Below are positions 16,603 through 27,061 of a stretch of DNA of 46,163 bases, one piece after another; the stretch's first letter is position 1; the number at the start of each line of letters is the position of its first letter. The DNA comes from Phellopilus nigrolimitatus (Eukaryota; Basidiomycota; Agaricomycetes; Hymenochaetales; Hymenochaetaceae): the NCBI GenBank assembly GCA_021029095.1, contig JAJOHG010000203.1, positions 1 to 46,163 on the forward strand. The letters run 5' to 3'. The notes under the pieces were generated by a model. It was not told the DNA's origin, searched no databases, and saw only the letters and a program-made list of their open reading frames with translations. Made by a program: the position numbers and the translations under genes.

Positions 16603-17519
16603 CTATAAGTTGAGTGCGCACTGCACCGTCGTTAGATGCTTTTCATCAGTCTTTAATTATTAAATTATTATTTTTTGAGCATTTCTGTCTCGATATCTGA
16701 TCGTAAAAGAGATTTGGCAACAATCTTGTTCCTTGCAGTCACGGTAAAAAAACTTGTGCTAATAACCGGGGATTATCTTCACCTAGTGACAGACTTGAAT
16801 CTTTATATATCTGTGGTCTCAAATTGACTTTCGATTCACCTGCAAGTTCCGCTAATGGCCGACAGTTCCATTTCATTCCACTTCCTTCCGGTGTGTCCCA
16901 CTGGACGTCGCGGCGTAAGATTGCATGTGGTGGGTGCGGTAGGCCGAGCAGTTGAGTATGCAGCGGCGAATGTTTCATTTACAGTGGCGAACGTTTCATT
17001 TGCAGTACAATAGCCTGGGCGAAATTGAGGACCGACGCGTGTGGTCTGAAACTGTCCGCTCGTAACACCAAATTTGCTCGAATAGACTGCGCAGGCAAGA
17101 CAGCATTCCTTTCCTACTGAGGCATTCATCACGCAATATGCGCTGAGCTGCTTACCGAAACCGACACTCTGATCGTCTGCACAACGTGCACAGTCAATCC
17201 AGGGCTTTAATGACGCTGAGTACCCTGCCTTCTGCGTAGCATTGAAAATCCTTAACACATTTGATGGATATCTTTGGGTACGAGAAATACTACGGCTAAG
17301 TACTTAAGATTTATTTGACACAGTAACAGAAAGCCATAAGAGACAAAGGGTACGAGTATACCCCATTTTTAGACCATGAGATGAGAAGTTGGATACTGCA
17401 GCTATTGATCTATGGGGTATATTCCTTCTAGTTCATCTCTTTCTGAAGTGGTCACTTTTGACTAATTAAGAGCGCAAAAACAGTAAAGACCATCATAGGT
17501 ACAAAGGTGCTTGTAGAAA
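16603..17519. other. Intergenic region downstream of NUP42
   Basis: About 900 bp. A minus-strand open frame at 16836-17258 is Cys-rich but has no ATG at its beginning and no recognised domain, and its coding status is doubtful. Around 16966-17005 a short duplicated unit (GTTTCATTT with flanks) occurs twice. No RNA gene or mobile element was seen. Confidence 0.35.
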
Positions 17520-17525
17520 GGTTGG

Positions 17526-18104
17526 TTGAACATCCAGCGAATTTCTCGGAGTTTAATTCAGGCGACACTTGAAGACACCGCTGTGGATGCAGCTAAAAGC
17601 TCACTTGTGTCCAAAATCGTGGATGCTACCACTCGTACTCTAGGAACAGCAGTAAGAGTGCAGTTGAGATTGTTGTGGGCTTCTGCTTGTAAATCCCTGT
17701 TACTGTGGGTTACTAGCACAGCGTAAGTAGGCGATTCTGAAATGTATTGACAATTTCTCCCAATGCAGGCATTTACATCGTTCGTCAACCGTGCCTTGAA
17801 GAATGTGGACCGGGACCAGCATGAACGACTCTTGAATGAAATACAGAAAGTGACAAAGAGTGATGCCCTGAAGTCAATGAGAAAATATATTTTACCACTG
17901 TTCGACGCGGAAAGCTCTTCGGGAATTATTGTAGCCCGGGCCAAGTCGAGCATGTCAGGGTTAGAAGTGTTGGGCTTTGTTGTGGAGGGGATAGATATAG
18001 AAAAGAGAGCCATCAGAAGCCGCGGGCACTGCGCCTCACTCCACACGTACCAAGCCTACCACAGGACATACACAGAAAAGGTGATTAAAAAGCAGTCAAT
18101 ATAG
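17526..18104 (+). CDS. Hypothetical protein, gene model unresolved
   Basis: Two protein-like segments lie in tandem: 17526-17651 (reading LEDTAVDAAKSSLVSKIV) and 17769-18104 (FVNRALKNVDRDQHERLLNE, then VTKSDALKSMRKYILPLF). They can be joined in frame by a 117-nt intron from GTAAGA at 17652 to CAG at 17768. A nearer GTAAGT at 17722 gives the wrong phase. The 5' end is not resolved: the first segment has no ATG, so an upstream exon or a frameshift must exist. The second segment is rich in charged residues and looks helical. I recognise no family. It may be a small lineage-specific gene or a decaying one. Confidence 0.35.
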
Positions 18105-18330
18105 AATTAGAGAAAAACGAGCAGACCTGACATGTATTTATTTCCGACCGTGTCCTAAAAAGGTCTGATCTCGTAAAGTACAGAAGCAACTGGCAATGTG
18201 TGTATCTAGTCCTTCGCGACTACCACGCCTTGCGGGGATCCCTACAGAATGTGTAAAGTCGGGGACTGACCGGTGCATGTGCTAGTAATAAATGTGGTTA
18301 TACACCTACGTACAAACTACAAAGGGAGTT

Positions 18331-20295
18331 TTATTGGTCATGATGTACGTGCGGAACATATGATCCAAATTTAACAGGAGAGGTAGGAGATACAGGGGTC
18401 ATGAGAGTCGTATGCGACATGAGGGATACGGGGGATAAAGGAGAACTCGGGCCCGCCTCTGCCTGATGCCCAGTTGAATACCGGCCGGGACTGTAGGTGC
18501 TCCCCGCAGCCGTCGTCGAGCCCGCTGAGCTGGAAAGCACGGGCACACCGTCGAACGCGATCGTGCTTAGCTGGAACGTGTACGTGTCTCCAGCATCGTC
18601 CGCGCCCGCGTTCGGCGAGGGCGCCTGCCGCGCCTCGAAGTTCGCGCGGATGTTGAGCAGGAGGCGCTGCCCCATGACGGTGGAGAGCGCGACGGCCAGT
18701 GTGACCGGAATCTCGCCGATGCGGCCCTGCGGACATTAGGAAGGTTCGGAGGTAAGTTATGTCGATTTTTATAACTATCTTTATTACTGGAGGACTTACG
18801 TCGTCGATGGTCCATGCCAAGAAATTTGCCAAATAGATCGCGAGGGTTCTATTCCGTGCGGGTGGAAACCATTGATTAACCGTTTGATCCTTTCTTTCCT
18901 CTGCGCGAGCAAAAAGATAAAAAAAATCAACTTACAGCAAGAAATATAGCACCGAATCCCTGATAAGCACCTCCATCGCCTTCATCGCGCGGCTGCTGCG
19001 GCATCCCATGTCGCCGCCCAACCTGCTAAGGCCCTGTTTCAGACTGCGGGGCCTCAGGCCGAGCTCGTTTTCGCGCAGCGAATGCATGCCGCGCGCGAGC
19101 GCGAGCGTAAACAGCAGTGTTTCGAACACGAGGAAGGGCACCCAGTAGAGGTTCGAGCGCGGCCAGGTGTCCGTGAGGACGCAGAGGTCCATCGGGAGCA
19201 CCGTGTCCGGGGCGGCGTCGACCGCGCGGATCTGCGCGTGCGTGGAGAACCCAACGATGGCGAGCTCGGCGGCGAGCATCAGGGCGAAGCCACCGGCCAT
19301 GAGCCAGAGGACTACCCGGCTCGCGCTGTACATTGCGTATAGACGGAGCATCAATATGACTTGATGAAACATAGTTAAGTCAGATAGGTTTTCTTTTGAA
19401 TCATAGCGGGGTTGGGAGCGTACTTTCGGTGACGCCATACGTGAATATACCGGATACCGCCTGCCAACGCAGCCATACAAAACCTGTGAAGAGAAATTCA
19501 TCATGTGCCAAGCGAGTGAGCAATGGATCGCACATACAGCTGAAAGATCACGACGGTAACGCGATCGAGAACGGAAGAGTTAGCCACAGCCTACTACGTT
19601 CTCGCAGGCGAAGACCATTGAGAAAAGGATTGGTTGCGTACAGACGCTCCGTTATTGTAGGAGAGTAAAGGACTGTATTTGATGATCAATGAGTAGACGC
19701 TCCGTTTTCTCTAACAGAAGAATCGCCTTGAACTCACAAATCGAGTTGAATCTTCGTATATGAAAGCTCAGCTATTACCAACTATACAAGCAGATCCAAA
19801 CTCACATGATCGTAAAGACATTATAATATCGACTCTGTTATTTTGCACGAGTGAGATTTTCCGCCACGATAGGTTGAAAAGCAAACGGTGCGGAAGTTCA
19901 CGGACAATTAAGAACAGAACCTTCCCCGCTGACCAGCGCGATCTCTATTTTGTTTGTCGTTCGTTCAGAAAATGCTCGATATACAAGGTGAAAAATGAAA
20001 TTGCACGTACCCAAATCAACCGTACCTCGTCTTCGAAGGTTATTACTGGAGAGGCAATTATTCGACCGGCGTTCAGAAAGGCAGAAAATACAGCGTACGG
20101 TGGTCGTAGGCGATGATAGTAGAAGACGAGACTGGCGGACCGATACGGAGCCAAAAGATTAGGATATAAAAAAGAGGTCAGCTCCGCCGAACGCCGTAAG
20201 AATGGAAAACACAAGAAGAAATGTAGAGATAACGCACCTGAGCAAAGCCGCCCATACCATAGGCCCTGCGCGATGACGGCACTCCCCACTGGCAT
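18331..20295 (-). CDS. DUF6533-domain integral membrane protein
   Basis: A multi-pass membrane protein of a family greatly expanded in mushrooms; its role is unknown. The chosen ATG at 20295 opens a series of very short exons, 20295-20238, 20131-20099 and 20045-20011, then one starting at 19944. They join in frame to give the family hallmark YDHLITFEDEVRLIW followed by RSRWSAGKVLFLIV. The join between about 19900 and 19490 is unresolved. Downstream FVWLRWQAVSGIFTYGVTE (up to the intron starting near 19424) leads into LMLRLYAMYSASRVVLWLM, further hydrophobic helices, SVLYFLL, and the conserved IPVTLAVALSTVMGQRLLLN before a Ser/Pro-rich cytoplasmic tail ending at 18331. The family usually has about seven helices. 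Without cDNA I cannot exclude a frame break in the unresolved segment. Confidence 0.7.
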
Positions 20296-21215
20296 GTCAA
20301 GATAGTAGTCGAGGATAATTAGCGACGTTCCCGGAGGACCGAAAATCGGGATGAGTTGCTTCCAGAGTTGATGGAGCACACGTATAGGAGACAGAGCTCG
20401 GTCTGGTTGAGCGCAAGACTGAGAAAAAATAGGGTGTAAAAAAGATCGGAGCAGCTAAGTACGAGAGCGGAGGCTCGATACACCAGAGCGCTGCTTGTCG
20501 GATGCACGTCGTCCACGAAGATCTCGAGAGCACTCGGCACGGGCTCAACGTCCGCAATGCGACGGTGGTGGTAATGGTGGTGGTGGTTAAACAACAGGAG
20601 GCAAACATTATGAATGACTCCAATATTTAACGATAGTTGAAAGGGAACTAGAGTTCATGCACATGCATCACTGAAATGTAAAAGGCTACACCTTATCTGG
20701 AATTAGACGGACGCGGTCTCGGAGGCAAAATTCTCCCGATGTTAGTTGCTAAGGTCATTTAAACCGTCAGTAGACAGATAAATCCGCATTTTGACAGCAG
20801 GGGGATTTGCTTCCAGGGCCAGGGATAAACGTGAAGTGTCAGAGCGAAAATAGACCAGGTAGCCGAGCAAAGCTCGAGTATAGCTTATTTATACGTCGCT
20901 ATCTTAAATCACACAGGCAAAATTAGCGAGAACACTTGAGTACAGCTATATTTTTTGCAGGGAAACAAGCTAGTACAATAAAGATACTACAAGGAGCGCG
21001 GTACCTGAATGAAGAAAAGAATGTCAGTACATCTTGAAGGACTCATAATCGGGACGGAAGAGACGGTAAGGAAGATCAGACGAGTATATAATGATTCCGG
21101 ATAGACTTTTATCTTCACAGAAAAGTAGTAAACTCCTCTCCGTTGAGGGAGTCTGTGTGTCATCTTGTGGGAAGAAAAAAAAAGGAAAAACGTAGGAAGG
21201 CAAATAGACACGCAC
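20296..21215. other. Intergenic region upstream of the DUF6533 gene
   Basis: About 920 bp. A short GGT-type simple repeat lies at about 20562-20588. Minus-strand open frames across 20297-20623 are continuous with the DUF6533 gene but have no recognised domain; the gene could begin upstream of the chosen ATG. The stretch 20600-21200 is AT-rich and contains the 3' flank of the ribosomal protein gene. No RNA gene or mobile element was recognised. Confidence 0.35.
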
Positions 21216-21717
21216 TCATCGGTTCTTGAAATAGTCGAGCAGGACATTCAAGCCCTCGCTCTCGACACCGTAGTTCTTGACGACGACGCACGAGCAGCCG
21301 ACGACCTTGCGCGGGTTGCCCTCGCGGTCGATTTTGCACAGGCCCGCCCACGTGCCGAGCACCTTCGCGTCGCCGACCTTGATCAGGTTGATCTTGTGCT
21401 CCGCGCACAGCGCCTCGATGAGCTTGAGGTACTCCGCCTCCGTGCACGATTCGACGAGCACGCACAGATGTGCCTGGCGCTTGTCGAGTGCCTTCGCGCA
21501 CTCGCGGAGCCCGCGCGCGAGCCCGTCGTGCACGAGCGCGTTTTTCAGGACTTGCTGTTGGCGGGTGCGTGCGTCAGCGACTTAGTCTGGGGAAATGGCA
21601 GGACTGGAGCCCTCGCACCTGAAGAGCGTCCTCGACAGACAGCTTCCCCTTCGGGGCCTCGGTGACCTCGACCTCCGGGGCGGCTTCGACTTCAATTTCA
21701 TCTCCAGCGTCAGACAT
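21216..21717 (-). CDS. RPS12: 40S ribosomal protein S12 (eS12)
   Basis: Exons 21717-21619 and 21554-21216 join to 438 nt and 145 residues across a 64-nt intron in phase 0. The protein has an acidic N-terminal extension (residues 1-30), then [50 protein letters not shown] and a tail ending DYFKNR, all typical of eS12 with its L7Ae/Gadd45-like fold. It belongs to the small ribosomal subunit beak. The family length (about 132-150) fits. Bases upstream of the start are AT-rich. Highly expressed ribosomal protein genes of fungi often have an intron near the start, as here. Confidence 0.95.
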
Positions 21718-23338
21718 TCTGCATCCTGTTAGATCCAACTTCAAACAATCATTGTACCGAACCCACTTTTTTTAGTTGGGAAATACGAAAAAAAGTGATG
21801 TCTTCTTCCGCTATCGTTGATGTAAGGAAACGGGAGACGCGTCGGCGTCCGTAAAAGTTGTGTTGCTGGTCCGTGCGCAGCAGCTCTTGTTCTCACGGTA
21901 CTGTCACAAAAGCGGCAACGACCCACGTACAGCGACGACTCACCTTGTGCAGAGACCAATCAAAACAGCACTGTTTCTCAAATAAATTTGCACATACTCT
22001 GATATACATAGTGGCATACTACATAAAAAATTTAAAGCAAACTGGCTTTGTGTATGTTTTAAAAATGTCGAAATACATCGAGATTGTGGTACTTTTTCTC
22101 AAATTGGAAACTGCCTCTGAGGGTTGATTGGAAAGACTTGTCCCGGACTCAACGAAGAGTTCATATTTTTCTATGAAACTTTACATGGCACGTTATGATA
22201 TGCTATTACTCTCAAAAATAAAATTTGGCAGCTCATAAATATCTTTTGAGCTCTTGGCTGTGTCTTCATTGAAGATCAATTGAGGATTTCTACTATCTTC
22301 ACAGAGCATTGAGTCACAAGCACCGAACATGATTGTGTGGGACTTGCATCTTTAAACTTCACAGATTATCTCATGGTATACTATATATGCTCTGTGAATT
22401 TTATTGTATTTTAATTTGACGTTCCCAGCTCAACAACCTGCATATATGCAGCCACCAGTGTTTGTGTCAGCCTTGTTAAACTAGTTTTACTGGGGGCCTT
22501 TGACAAATCCAATTTCAGCTAAAACTTATATTCACATTCAGAAACATCTCAGGACTTGTTGTGAAAAGTTTTAGAACATTAGAGGTACCCGCTGCTGAGA
22601 TATGAAGCCATCTCTGTTCAATGCCCTCGAGAGCAGGGTAAAAAGACAGCTCTGACAAACAATGACAAACAGAGTCATCTAAGCCTCTATAAATATTGTT
22701 TGTTCTATCACTTTCAGTCACAATTTGCGTATTTATTTTTGCAGATATGAGATGCCTGTCCATTATCCTTTATATCTGTCTTTGAAAAATCTGAAATCCG
22801 AAGTGCTTTTGTGTCTAAATCCTCTAACGAAGTAGGGCCAGGGTGAGTTGTTGCCGGTTATTTGCTGGTTTCTGACTCGCCACAGAAATAAATTTCTTTC
22901 GTACGAAGCACATTTTATAAAATCACGAGAATTATATATTCGAAGAGCCAAGACAATTCTCTATACAATGGTACAACAATGAAGTATTTATGTCAAATAT
23001 TCATTGAGATATAAAGCTGAAAGCACAGGATGGGTCGTTGCCGCATTTTAGACAGTATATGTGCCGGCAAATCCCGCCACTCTTTATTGATTGCTTTGTC
23101 ATTCAAAGTAGCCCTCAGACATTCATCGAATATCTCCCGCGGAAAAAGGGGTCCCTTCGAACGGAAAAAAACTTTCAATGCAATAGTTCTCGGCGGCGAC
23201 GTAGACGACGGCCACCCCTGTTCCTGGACTCGTTTGAAGATCTAGTTCGCTGAAACAACCCTTACAGTTCTCTCTCCCGATTTCTGTAGTCTCGACCTTT
23301 ATCGGAACTGCGCTGTCATCCGGAGGCTCAAAGATTCT
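21718..23338. other. AT-rich intergenic region
   Basis: About 1.6 kb, clearly more AT-rich than the flanks, without a supported gene. Minus-strand open frames at 22515-22763, 22763-22951, 22993-23178 and 23123-23341 have no ATG-plus-domain support; the last two overlap in different frames and have protein-like composition, so a degraded gene is possible. No terminal repeats, RNA gene or transposase motif was recognised. Confidence 0.35.
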
Positions 23339-24677
23339 CACTAAGAATACTTATACTCTAACTGCGGAGAACCTCAAGCATCGTATCCCTCGAGAAATTC
23401 ATAAACTGTCTTTCGAGATGCTAGCCAAGGTTTTCAAGGAGAACTACCTGTTTACTTGAGCGATGTGCAAGGAACACCATGGCTCTGTCGATCTCACGCG
23501 TTTCAGCGTTCGCGCAATATCCTCGAGCTATCATGGTCAGCGCTTACGTATTCCCAGCCGACTTCGTATCAGCGATATTCTTAAGGCACCATATGCCGAC
23601 AATAGACTGGAAGTTAGCAGGTTCCTGGACATGGTCGTGCCGTTTGGTGACCGTTAACGAGAGTTTGGAGCGAATGTCATCCCTGACAGTCACAAGAAAG
23701 GATCCAGAGGCGCTGGATGACTGCGGACCCCTGAAATTTCCGCGGCTTGTTCGTCCGATGAAACTAAAATTGCTTCAGGTGGCAGGGGGCTCTTTTCTTC
23801 TGCATCTGAGAAATGCCTTCCCTGACGGAAGTCTTAGGAGACAACACCAATGATATAAGGCTTTACTGTAATGATGCTCGCCCGCTCAGTCACACTTGCT
23901 TTCCTGACCATTGCTTGCTCTGGTCCTTACACTTGGATATGGGTCCACGTTCCTCAGGCTATCTCGCGGAATTTAATTCCCTGCGTCATCTCTGTCACAT
24001 TTATAAACCTCAAAACCTACGTCGAAAGGTCTGTAACCAACTGTAATGCTCAATGTGGGATGACAATCCTTGCGAATGCGCGGACCGTTCTCATGTCCTT
24101 TTGCAAGGATTTGCAAACTTTTCGTACCTTCTAGAACTTCGCATCCTACGCCTCGGCTATGGAAAGCTATGATGCACCCTTGTCCCCACTCATGAACGGC
24201 TTGCCTCCATGATGCCCTCCCCGTCCGAGGAGCATTTTCGTGCTTTGAGAGGGCTCCATATGAAGTTTGATGACAAGCTCGACTACAACATGATGTCCAT
24301 CATTCTGCACCCTTACAATCAGCTGCACCACTCTCTCGATCGAAGCATGCATCACTACAGTTGGCAGCATCGCCGAGCTGGACATCGCGCTGGTATCCTA
24401 CCCGCCCCATCGCACACTCATGTTTAAGAATTGCGGATGGCCAAACCAGATATTCCTCACGTCTCTGATACGGAAGATGAGGCAGAGCGATGATTGGGGC
24501 AAGTTCGAGAAACTTAATTCTGTCCGTTGCGACATCGGACAGACTAACCACCTCCATGATCTACTCGGCTCGATCGTTAATGATAGGATGTGCTACGTTG
24601 CGTATGAAGTTCGTACGCTAGTATTGCTAACTTTCGTCTCAGACCACATGCTTAAACAACTTCGCGTTATTCAATAG
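23339..24677 (+). pseudogene. Decayed F-box/LRR-like gene
   Basis: Fragments reminiscent of an F-box protein lie in order on the plus strand but in different frames with stops between them. The segment near 23370-23460 (IPREIHKLSFEMLAKVFKEN) resembles an F-box and is followed at once by a stop. VCKEHH-like and leucine-rich pieces then follow (23463-23657, 23479-23853, 23871-24134), a segment at about 24140-24425 contains EEHFRALRGLHMKFDD, and a last open piece at 24420-24677 ends in ALRVIQ-type sequence. I could not find splice sites that repair all joins. A relic of the F-box/LRR family present at 9687-11399 is the best reading; an active gene with poorly defined introns is the alternative. 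Confidence 0.45.
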
Positions 24678-25019
24678 GTTGTCAGAAGAACATGACCCGC
24701 TCAATCTACGTGTACTCTTGATACTCAATCTGTGCGCTGGTTCTCTGAAATTTCTTCAACACCTGTTTATGTAGGGATACAGCCAGCCTACTCAAAGCTT
24801 CTTAGAAAAAACCTGTCTAGCAGTTGCATCAGCAATTGATATACATATTTTATATATTTATCTGCGGATTGATATGCTTCCGCTGAGACATCAATATTTG
24901 TAATTTAAAAAAAAAGAGTGGCTAAAGGTCAGCGAGCGTGGGAACGATTTGCCAAACTTCTTGACCGTGTCATACCGACGCGTCTTCGACACTCGTCGAC
25001 AACCTCGACGACAAGGACC
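24678..25019. other. Upstream region of CHS5
   Basis: About 340 bp, AT-rich up to about 24910 (a run of nine A at 24907-24915), then GC-rich for the last 80 bp before the start. No gene or specific binding site was recognised. Confidence 0.35.
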
Positions 25020-26783
25020 ATGATGGCAAAGTCTCCGGAAAGCTTCATGTTTACGGTCGGAAAACTAGGCAAGTAAGACACAGAACTATGTAATAAAGAG
25101 GCTCATGTTAATATCCGTCGTACGTGTAGATGCTGGGATGGCGGTGAGAAAACAAGAGGCAAGCAATGTGTTATGCATACCTAATGACAGCGTGCTAGAT
25201 CCTGCTCGGCGAGCGAGCGCACCTCATCGAGTTCCCCTCGGTTCTCCTTCCTCCGGGTGCGACAGCGGGCTCGATCGTCAATATTGCCGTGCACCGGAAC
25301 CTCGCCGAGGAGAAACGGAGGGACCAGGAGTTCTGGGACTTGCAGAAAGAGATTTATGATACCTTTGGTATCGACACGCCGCAGCCGCCAAAGCTTGAGG
25401 TGAGTCGGCGGACTCTTCAAGCAGGCAAAAAAATTCTATGGCTTACCAGAAAGCTCGCAGGTCCGTAATATCACCCAGACATCCGTGACGCTCGAATGGC
25501 CCGCGCTCCATCTTGCGACCGCCAAGCTGCGCTCGCTCGACATCTACCGCAACGGTCAGCGGCTCGCCGCGATCCCGCAGCCGCTGCACAACACATCCAC
25601 GAAGCTCTCCGGACTCGAGCTCAACACGGACTATACCTTCCAGCTCGTCCTGCGCACCTCCGCGGGCACCTTCCCGTCGCCCGTCGCCCGCGTGCGCACG
25701 CACACCATGGCGGACACGTCCGGCATCTCCGTCTGCTTCGGCACGTGCCAGGACAAGGTCCTCCTCGAGGACGCGAAGCACGCGCTGCGTGAGATGCGCG
25801 CGAAGTGGAGCGACCGCATCCAGATCGACACGACGCACTTCGTGTGCACGACCCCCGCGACCGAGGGCCCTGGGGGCGGCGGGCCTGGCGTCGAGTACCA
25901 GCGCGCGCTGCAGCTCAGCATCCCCGTCGTCCAGCCGCAATGGATCCTCGCGTGCCACTCAGAGCGGAAGTAAGCGCCCCGCCTTTTTCTTCCCGCGGAC
26001 TTTGAGAGTTTCTCACATCTTTATTGTTTTGCTTTTTCTGGTAGAATGATACCCATCGCGCAATTCTATCTCGGCGCGACGCCCAACGCACCGCTCTCCT
26101 CTGCGCCATTCGCGCGCCCGCAGTCCATGTCGCAGGTCTCGCTCCCGCGTGCGCCCTCGCGCGGCCCCGCGAGCCCGCCCACGCCGTCCTCTGCGGGAGC
26201 CCAGAACCGCTCGTCAATGCCGCCCCCGCGCCGTCCTGCCGCGCACGCGGAGCCCACAGCATCGTCCTTCGTGAACCAGTCACCCCAATCCCCGCCGCGC
26301 CAGCCGGCCAGCGTCGCGACCGTCGCAGAGGCAGACGAGACCGAGGACGCTGTCGGCACGGCGGACGGGGAAGGGGGTGAAGCAGAGTTGCCTACACTAG
26401 GAAAGGCGCCAGCGCCTCCCAGTGTAGGCACGGGCCAGCGCTCGCCGCTGTCCGCAGCGGAGCGGCGCTCGCGCAACGGCACGATGGACCGCAACTTCCG
26501 CTTCCCGCCGCCGTCGCCGTCGCCACCGCCCGTTCCGCCGCTGCCCGCTTCTGCGCCGGGTGCCGGCGCGGGCGGCGGGGCTGGTCCTGCGTCGCCAGAG
26601 CATGCGCATGTGCAAGTTCTGGAGGCCGGCACCGTCGACGGCGAGAGCGGCTCAGACTCGCCGACGAGCGCGCCGATGGAGGTGCCCCCGCCCGACCCGG
26701 TCGAGAAGGAGATCCCGAGGGAGCGCGCGACAGCGAGCCTCGACGACGACATCGGCGCGACGGAGGAGATCTCGCTTAATTGA
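25020..26783 (+). CDS. CHS5: Chitin biosynthesis protein CHS5 (exomer scaffold, FN3-BRCT)
   Basis: CHS5 is the core of the exomer coat at the trans-Golgi, which carries chitin synthase III and other cargo to the cell surface. Exons 25020-25068, 25130-25143, 25199-25399, 25461-25969 and 26045-26783 total 1512 nt and 503 residues. The N terminus reads FTVGKLDAGMAILLGERAHL across two splices, the conserved dimerisation region. FN3 spans about residues 89-170 (ITQTSVTLEWPAL to TDYTFQLVLRTS), and BRCT about 171-270 (ISVCFGTCQDKV, then THFVCTTPA, VVQPQWILACHSERK). The remaining 230 residues are Pro/Ser/Ala-rich and poorly conserved, as usual. The first intron has a GC donor and the second exon is only 14 nt. 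A second ATG at 25023 is an equally possible start. It converges on the TMEM135-like gene. Confidence 0.92.
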
Positions 26784-27061
26784 ATGTGCAAACCTTGATA
26801 CCCTTAAAACTGGAGCGCTCAGCTTCTCGTGGATGTTCTTTTCTTACTTTCAGCCATCTCTCCCTTCGGCTCATCACCAGGCTCTACGTCTGTCGTTCGC
26901 TGTATATACCCTAACACATTATACAGCTGTATTTTCCTCTTTCCATCGCTGTTATGGTACATAACTATATCATTGTGGGAGAGCATGAACACGAATTACG
27001 CGTAGGTGAAAACAGATAAAACAGGAGAAGGGTCGTTGAGAATAGGCGAGGGTGCTTATAT

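Noticed and set aside
15287..16663. 458-codon frame overlapping NUP42 in another frame
   Set aside because: It is produced by the FG-repeat periodicity; the annotated frame has the zinc finger, the FG repeats and a conserved tail.
16836..17258. Cys-rich minus-strand frame, possibly a small secreted protein
   Set aside because: It has no ATG at its start, no signal peptide and no splice partner, and part of it is a short duplicated unit.
26066..26791. 241-codon minus-strand frame opposite the CHS5 tail
   Set aside because: High GC removes stops on both strands; CHS5 explains the region and the antisense peptide has no motif.
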